NCBI RefSeq assembly: GCF_963676685.1
Contig: NC_092346.1
Span: forward strand, 30,207,133 to 30,271,132
Reading direction: 5' to 3'
From: Mytilus edulis
Lineage: Eukaryota; Mollusca; Bivalvia; Mytilida; Mytilidae
Length of the DNA stretch: 64,000 nucleotides
This document shows positions 59,801 to 64,000 of the stretch, in pieces; position 1 is the stretch's first letter, and every line of letters begins with the position of its first letter. Below the pieces are notes generated by a model. It saw only the letters and a program-made list of their open reading frames with translations. It was not told where the DNA came from and searched no databases. Made by a program: the position numbers and the translations under genes.

Positions 59801-61794
59801 AAGTGATTTCCGAAGACTGGAGGATTTTATCAGTTGTTTGCCATTCGTTTGATTTATTTCAGATTTTGCCATTTTATAAAGGACTTTCCGTTTTGAAATT
59901 CCCTTTGAGTTTTTGTGATTTTACTTTTTGTAACTTTTTCATTGTGTAAAAATTATTGTACTTTTAGGGGTTAAAGTCTGACAAATTCTTATTCATTCCA
60001 CATTTCGATTTTCCGTTCGACATTCAAAACCAAAGTTTGTGACCTAAATTAAAAAACAAAAATCAGGCGTTTTGAATAATTTGCTTATACAGTTACCATT
60101 TCTTTTGCGCATTAATGATCATTTGTTTAAGGTAGCACAATACAAAGATTTTATAACTCCAACTCTAAAGTTTTAAAATGCTGTTACTTTCTTAATAATG
60201 CTTGAAAATTTATAAAAGTGGTAGTTTTGGATAGCTATCAGATTACTCTTTCAAATAAATGCAATGTTAGTATTATGCAACAATTATGTAACCAATTATA
60301 ATGTTAACTGTGTCTAAAATATTTTCCAGCAAATTTCCACTTTCAAATGAAATTAGCTTCTGCATAAGTATCCCTAGAGGGTTGGTTTTATTATATGTTG
60401 TTCCTATTGCTATTATCTACAAAAGGTTGTCTCAGATTTCAGATAGAATGTATAGAACAAATTTTACACCTCATCAAACATTATCTTCTTTTATGTGGTT
60501 AGGATGTTTACACTAATTAGAGATTTATGAGAGAATGGAATACCATAAGGACAATTTGAGACACCCTTTTGAAGCCCATGATGTGTTGATTAAGATTTCG
60601 TTAAAATTTTCTGTAAGTTAAAGAGACGATGGAGCTAAATTCATTCAAGTAAACTGACCCAGATTTTGCTACTAATTACATAATAATTGATTACATAATG
60701 ATTGCATAATAAACATATTGCAACCATTTAAAAGATTAATCTTTTATCTATCAATATATACTTCTTTTATTTTTTCTATGCATTCATAAGAAAGTTACAG
60801 CATTTTAAAGGTTAGTGATTGGAAGTAAAAAAATCTTTGTATTGTGCTACCTTAAGCAACTTGAAATACTCAAGTATAACTACTTTCTCTTTTAAGATTT
60901 TCAGAAAACATACATTTACGAAAGAATACGTCGATTCAAAACTATATATAGTATAAATAAAGAAGTCTATAAAAAGGCCCAATCAGTAAATTAGATATGT
61001 ACCAGAAAGTCTAGATTAGTCGATACTGCGCATATAAGGGAAATTATATAAGTACAAAATATTGCATAATATATATAAATTAAAGTTCAAAATTCTCTAA
61101 AATACTTTAATTCAGTGCACGAAAAAAATCAAGAGGTTATTTAGTTCTTCTCACCTAGGTTTTAAGAGAAATATTGCTGCGCATATACTGTTCAGCATAA
61201 GTATTGAACTTATGTGACCTTAACTTGTAAATTCATTAAAATTATAAGGATATACATTTGATTTTTTTTTCAAATACAAGAATTCAAAATAGTATCTTAA
61301 TATTTTACTTGGAGTTTGTGTTGTTTGTCTTATTTATCTGGTTTTTTTTTGTATTACTTTATATTCTTCTTTCGCTCATCTTCAAAATTTTATTGATGTA
61401 TTTTTGGGTAGAATAAATGTATTATGAACTAATATTTCACAAGAAAACATCAATTTTTTTATTTCAGAGTGATGTAATCATATTTACCTGGGGAATTCAC
61501 AGATCTCCGTATCACTGGAAAGATTCAAAAGTTTTCAAACCATTCCGCTTTCTTGGAATGGAATCCTTACAGTCCAACATGTATATACCATTTGGAGCAG
61601 GATCTCGAGTGTGTATTGGTCAACACTTGGCTTGGATAGAACTTCGTTTAGTTATAGCAAACTTATTGCATGAATTTAGGTTTTCAAAGAACCCAGCAAC
61701 TTCAGATTTAAAATTTGTAGTCGACTGGGTGCATGCTGTTGTGCATCCTGATAAAGACATGATCTTGTCATTAGAGAATGTAGAACATGACTAA
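53750..61794 (+). CDS. Cytochrome P450 monooxygenase, copy 2 (five exons, 458 residues)
   Basis: A complete-looking P450. Exons 53750-53824, 55415-56107, 56319-56420, 58289-58468 and 61468-61794, all phase 0, give 458 residues, a normal length. Motifs: IPSP (proline-rich hinge), AGTETT in helix I (267-272), ExxR at Glu321-Arg324, FKPFRF (373-378) and the haem loop FGAGSRVCIG with Cys399 as the iron ligand. Exon 1 encodes MTTFHRLASSVCLFCLKVIG.., a short hydrophobic leader that could be a membrane anchor or a targeting peptide; it is supported only by its ATG, GTGAGT donor and phase. Exon 2 also opens with ATG, so a start at 55415 is possible. Partner of the copy at 2590-10089. In context it could oxidise the synthetase product; the substrate is unknown. 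Confidence 0.9.
54635..54800 (+). repeat. Repeat B fragment in P450 copy 2 intron 1
   Basis: Holds TTGAGAATGGAAACAGGGAA, 'aaagaaacaacaatcc' and 'cagcgaaaatgaacgc'. Confidence 0.6.
55145..55265 (-). repeat. Repeat B fragment, reverse, in P450 copy 2 intron 1
   Basis: The reverse complement holds AAATGGAAATGGGGAATGTG, 'aaagagacaacaacccgacc' and 'caatgggtcttcaatgcagcg'. It ends about 150 bp before exon 2. Confidence 0.65.
55415..56107 (+). CDS. P450 copy 2, exon 2 (231 codons)
   Basis: Acceptor CAG at 55412-55414 and donor GTAGGT at 56108. It begins with an ATG codon aligned to the ATT of copy 1, then GSIPSP. Open reading continues past the donor into the 211-bp intron, which is not coding. 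Confidence 0.88.
56319..56420 (+). CDS. P450 copy 2, exon 3 (34 codons, helix I)
   Basis: Acceptor CAG at 56316-56318 and donor GTAGGA at 56421. It encodes the AGTETT helix I motif. Confidence 0.88.
57285..57450 (+). repeat. Repeat C copy in P450 copy 2 intron 3
   Basis: Holds AGTGAGAGGTTTAGCTTGCT, 'tgtttgatgtgtttgagcgtttgattttgcc' and GTGATTTTAGTTTTTG. The rest of this 1868-bp intron (56421-58288) has a T-run near 56510 and no other recognised feature. Confidence 0.65.
58289..58468 (+). CDS. P450 copy 2, exon 4 (60 codons, ExxR)
   Basis: The acceptor is a CAGCAG tandem; I use the first CAG (58286-58288) so that length matches copy 1, but use of the second would delete one glutamine. Donor GTAAGT at 58469. 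It encodes KEVLRLYPIAPF. Confidence 0.87.
58491..58675 (-). repeat. Tail repeat T, reverse, 22 bp after exon 4 donor
   Basis: The reverse complement holds CTTCCGGAGCACCTGTGATA at one end and GGTATCTTTCGC at the other, with the AGCCATGCCGTTGTCAGTTT block. It inserted close to the splice donor of exon 4. Confidence 0.75.
59246..59300 (+). repeat. Repeat A, 5' fragment
   Basis: GATGTGGTATGAGTGACAAT to 'cacaagagaccaaaat', then lost. Confidence 0.55.
59805..59940 (+). repeat. Repeat C fragment
   Basis: Holds 'gccattcgtttgatttatttcagattttgcc', 'ggactttccgttttgaaattccc' and GTGATTTTACTTTTTGTAAC. Confidence 0.55.
60127..60855. mobile_element. 729-bp foldback element with TTAA ends in P450 copy 2 intron 4
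   Basis: TTAAGGTAGCACAATACAAA at the left is mirrored at the right (complement ending GTGCTACCTTAA). The match runs 26 bp exactly and continues imperfectly to about 75 bp (AAAATGCTGTTACTTTCTTA). The interior is non-coding. It resembles the element at 44976-45939 in its TTAA edges but not in sequence. Confidence 0.78.
61468..61794 (+). CDS. P450 copy 2, exon 5 (haem loop and C terminus)
   Basis: Acceptor CAG at 61465-61467; stop TAA at 61792-61794. It encodes GIHRSPYHWKDSKVF, FKPFRF and FGAGSRVCIGQHLAW with the canonical glycine present. Confidence 0.88.
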   Translation, partial: SDVIIFTWGIHRSPYHWKDSKVFKPFRFLGMESLQSNMYIPFGAGSRVCIGQHLAWIELRLVIANLLHEFRFSKNPATSDLKFVVDWVHAVVHPDKDMILSLENVEHD

Positions 61795-62361
61795 AAGATA
61801 TGACCAGCTATTGCAGAATCTATGCAAATTTGTGTAACGTGTTACTCTTCACTTGTATTCAAGCTTGCCTTGAAGTAGTTCGCTCATGGTGTCAAAATTT
61901 TAAATGTGTTACCTAGCTGAATGTAAGACATCTTCTACTAAAAAAAAATCAAGATCTATAAAATTTAAATTTTATTCAAGAATTAACACTGCTGTTAAAC
62001 ACATCTGATACAATACTGCAAATTTTTACAGATTTCTGTAAAATCTTGCGTTGAATGACTTGAAATCACCAAAATGGATATGTAAGACATTGCATTTCTT
62101 CGATAAAATATATTTTTGATAAAGCATGTCATTCAAACTTATTTTTTTAGTAATTTTTCTTTCATTGTTGATGACCCACTGGTGGGCTTCGGTTGTTTCT
62201 TACCTTTGGTAAGCCAATGTTGTCTCTTTTATTCATTTGCCATTTCTTTTCTCTATTTTACAAGAGTCAATTCTGTGAAAATTTGAAAACATTTCCTCAA
62301 GGTTTCAACTATATCCTTACTAGTTATACTCCAAAAATTGGTTAGTCAATGCACTCATCAT
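61795..62361. other. Downstream of P450 copy 2, little recognised
   Basis: Probable 3' untranslated and flanking DNA. A short piece of repeat B (about 62165-62245, reverse) is the only recognised feature. Confidence 0.4.
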
Positions 62362-62525
62362 AGATACCAGGAATAAATTTAGTATATATACAAAAGACTC
62401 ATCAGTGACGCTCGAATCCCAAAAAGTTAAAAAGGCCAAATAAAGTACGAAGTTGAAGAGCATTGAGGACCAAAATTCCTAAAAGTTTTGCCAAATACAG
62501 CTAAGGTAATCTATGTTTGAGGTAG
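62362..62525 (-). repeat. Repeat D, reverse copy
   Basis: The reverse complement contains GGGATTCGAGCGTCACTGAT, then GAGTCTTTTGTATATA and 'attcctggtatc'. The related decayed piece at about 7560-7730 lies in P450 copy 1. Confidence 0.6.
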
Positions 62526-62809
62526 AAAAGCCTTAGTATTTCAATTATTCTGGATGTGAACCTTTAAGATTTTTATTTCGTTTTTATGTTGAGGATTTTT
62601 TAAGTGACAAGTTCAACATTAATTGAATATACTATTATTCTACACTAAGTCGGTCTCATATTGGTAAAACAATTAAAATTAACCCTGTTCAGATGTGCAA
62701 TAAAGTAACACAAGTCCATAAAAACTGAACTTTTATCAGCTATTGAACTAAAACACCCCTGTTAACGTTAACAATTTTAAAAAGCTGTACAAAAAAACTT
62801 ATAAAAGAG

Positions 62810-63720
62810 GGGCGAAAGATACCAGAGGAACAGTCAATCTCAAAAACTGAAAATAAACTGACAACGTCATGGCTAACAATGAAAATATCAAACAGACAAA
62901 TAATAGTACACAAGTAACAACAAAGAAAAATAAAGACAGAGCAACACGAACCCACCAAAAACTGGGGGTGATCTCAGGTGATCCGGAAGGGTAAACAGTT
63001 CCTACTCATTATGTGGCACCCTTGTGTTGCTCATATTATTACAAATCCGTTAATTAGTCTAATTTGGTAGGTCACATTCAAGAAAAGGGAAAGGGATTGT
63101 AGTTACGACGTAAGAACCAACTCATGATGGTGTCCGTAAAATGATTTCAACTTCAACATTTTAAACTCTAGATTGTGAGCAGAAACCATTTATCAAGAAA
63201 ATCCTGATAGGAAATAGAAGCGCGGAAATATCGTATCAATTGGGAGATATATACTTTTTATGCATGCCTTGCTGGAATGTTGCTACATAGAAATGGAATT
63301 TTCACAATTGGGAGGCTGAAATCATCTCGTTTGTCGTAAAGTTTTGTTTTCAACCGACCCTCGTTGTCGATTTCTAGATGTAAGTCAAGATATGAGACAG
63401 ACTTAACCATATCTTTGCATCCTTTATCTCTAGTTCGATGGAATAGAAGCGTTCAACATAGTCACCAAATTTTAAATTATTTAGCGAGCGACATCATCTT
63501 TGAAGCGGAAAATAAAGTTAAAGAATATTGCTAACTTCTTATTTTTCATCCTAAGAAGTTCCTGTATGAAGTCAGCCTCATAATAATAAAGAAACAAGTC
63601 GGCAAGAAGAGGGACACCATTGGTCCCCATTGGAATACCGACAGTCTGTTGAAAAACGTGTCCTCCAACGTAACAACTATGTTGTCAAACTAGAAATCAA
63701 GCATCTTGATAGTGTCAGTT
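62810..63720 (-). pseudogene. Penelope-like reverse-transcriptase relic with tail repeat T
   Basis: Minus-strand reading gives GHVFQQTVGIPMGTNGVPLL, then ADLFLYYYEADFIQELLRMK, later LDLHLEI-like and KTKLYDKRDDFSLPIV blocks, then VYISQLIRY, FYGHHHELV and finally tail repeat T ending with GGTATCTTTCGCCCC at 62810. Stops and frameshifts abound, and the catalytic box is changed to FKDD. The continuity of coding relic and tail is the same as at 8440-8880. Confidence 0.75.
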
Positions 63721-63847
63721 TAAGAGAATATTTTGTTTGAATCAGTTTGATCCTTTACAAAGTAGGATGTATCCGTCCCTAGGACAGGATACTGGTACCT
63801 ACGTTGGCGATTTTTTTTTATGAAACAAAGCAATACCATCAACTACA

Positions 63848-64000
63848 AGGAGGCGAAAGATACCAGAAGAGCAATCAAACACATTAATAAAAAAACTTAC
63901 AAAGCCATGGCTAAAAAAGAAAAAGACAAGTAAAAGTACACATGACACAACATAGAAAACTAAAGAACAAGCAACACGAATCCCACCAAAACACTGGGGG
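63848..64000 (-). repeat. Tail repeat T, reverse, running off the window
   Basis: The reverse complement ends GGTATCTTTCGCCTCC and holds the AGCCATGGCTTTG block. The window ends within CCCCCAGTGTTTTGGTGGGA of this repeat, so more of the element may lie beyond. Confidence 0.72.

Overview
The window reads as nuclear DNA of a bivalve mollusc, most likely a mussel (Mytilidae). It is AT-rich, has spliced animal genes with GT..AG introns, and is full of interspersed repeats that I recognise as typical of mussel genomes. The species is not fixed by the sequence. It is not bacterial, although two of its genes are single-exon enzymes of bacterial style.

Four genes can be supported. (1) A cytochrome P450 in exons at 2590-10089 (+), with its first exon not found. 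(2) A 1641-residue intronless synthetase at 36970-41895 (+). It has an N-terminal membrane segment, a formyltransferase domain, a half condensation-like region, an NRPS adenylation domain, a carrier domain and an NADPH thioester reductase. (3) A 397-residue intronless SAM-dependent methyltransferase at 49526-50719 (-). (4) A second P450 in five exons at 53750-61794 (+). The two P450s are paralogues: exons 2, 3 and 4 have identical lengths and all splice junctions are phase 0. The synthetase and methyltransferase converge; the methyltransferase and second P450 diverge from a shared 3 kb interval.

The most exciting reading is an animal biosynthetic gene cluster. The synthetase would activate an amino acid (the pocket resembles an aromatic one), tether it to phosphopantetheine, formylate its amino group and release it by reduction as an aldehyde or alcohol. 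The P450s and methyltransferase would then oxidise and methylate it. The domain calls are strong; the pathway, product and horizontal origin are inferences.

The rest is repeat-rich. 0-2.5 kb: two copies of a 445-bp foldback element. 2.6-10.1 kb: P450 copy 1, whose introns carry a nested stack (mussel repeat A, a Helentron-like element with a 190-bp tandem array, a hAT-like MITE) and a reverse-transcriptase tail. 10-36 kb: no host gene seen; it holds foldbacks, a dead Tc1 element, reverse-transcriptase relics, a decayed copy of a multicopy invertebrate protein family, a LINE fragment and a 1.2-kb tandem duplication. 42-49.5 kb: AT-rich DNA with repeats, a 964-bp TTAA-flanked foldback and a 33-bp minisatellite. 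62-64 kb: more reverse-transcriptase relics.

Repeat labels used below. A: repeat with a GGTATGATTGCCAATGAGAC core. B: repeat with a GAGACAACAACCCGA core. C: repeat with an ACCAAGTCAGGAATATGACAG core. D: repeat with an ATTCGAGCGTCACTGATG core. T: tail repeat with a CCGGAGCACCTGAGATCACC core.
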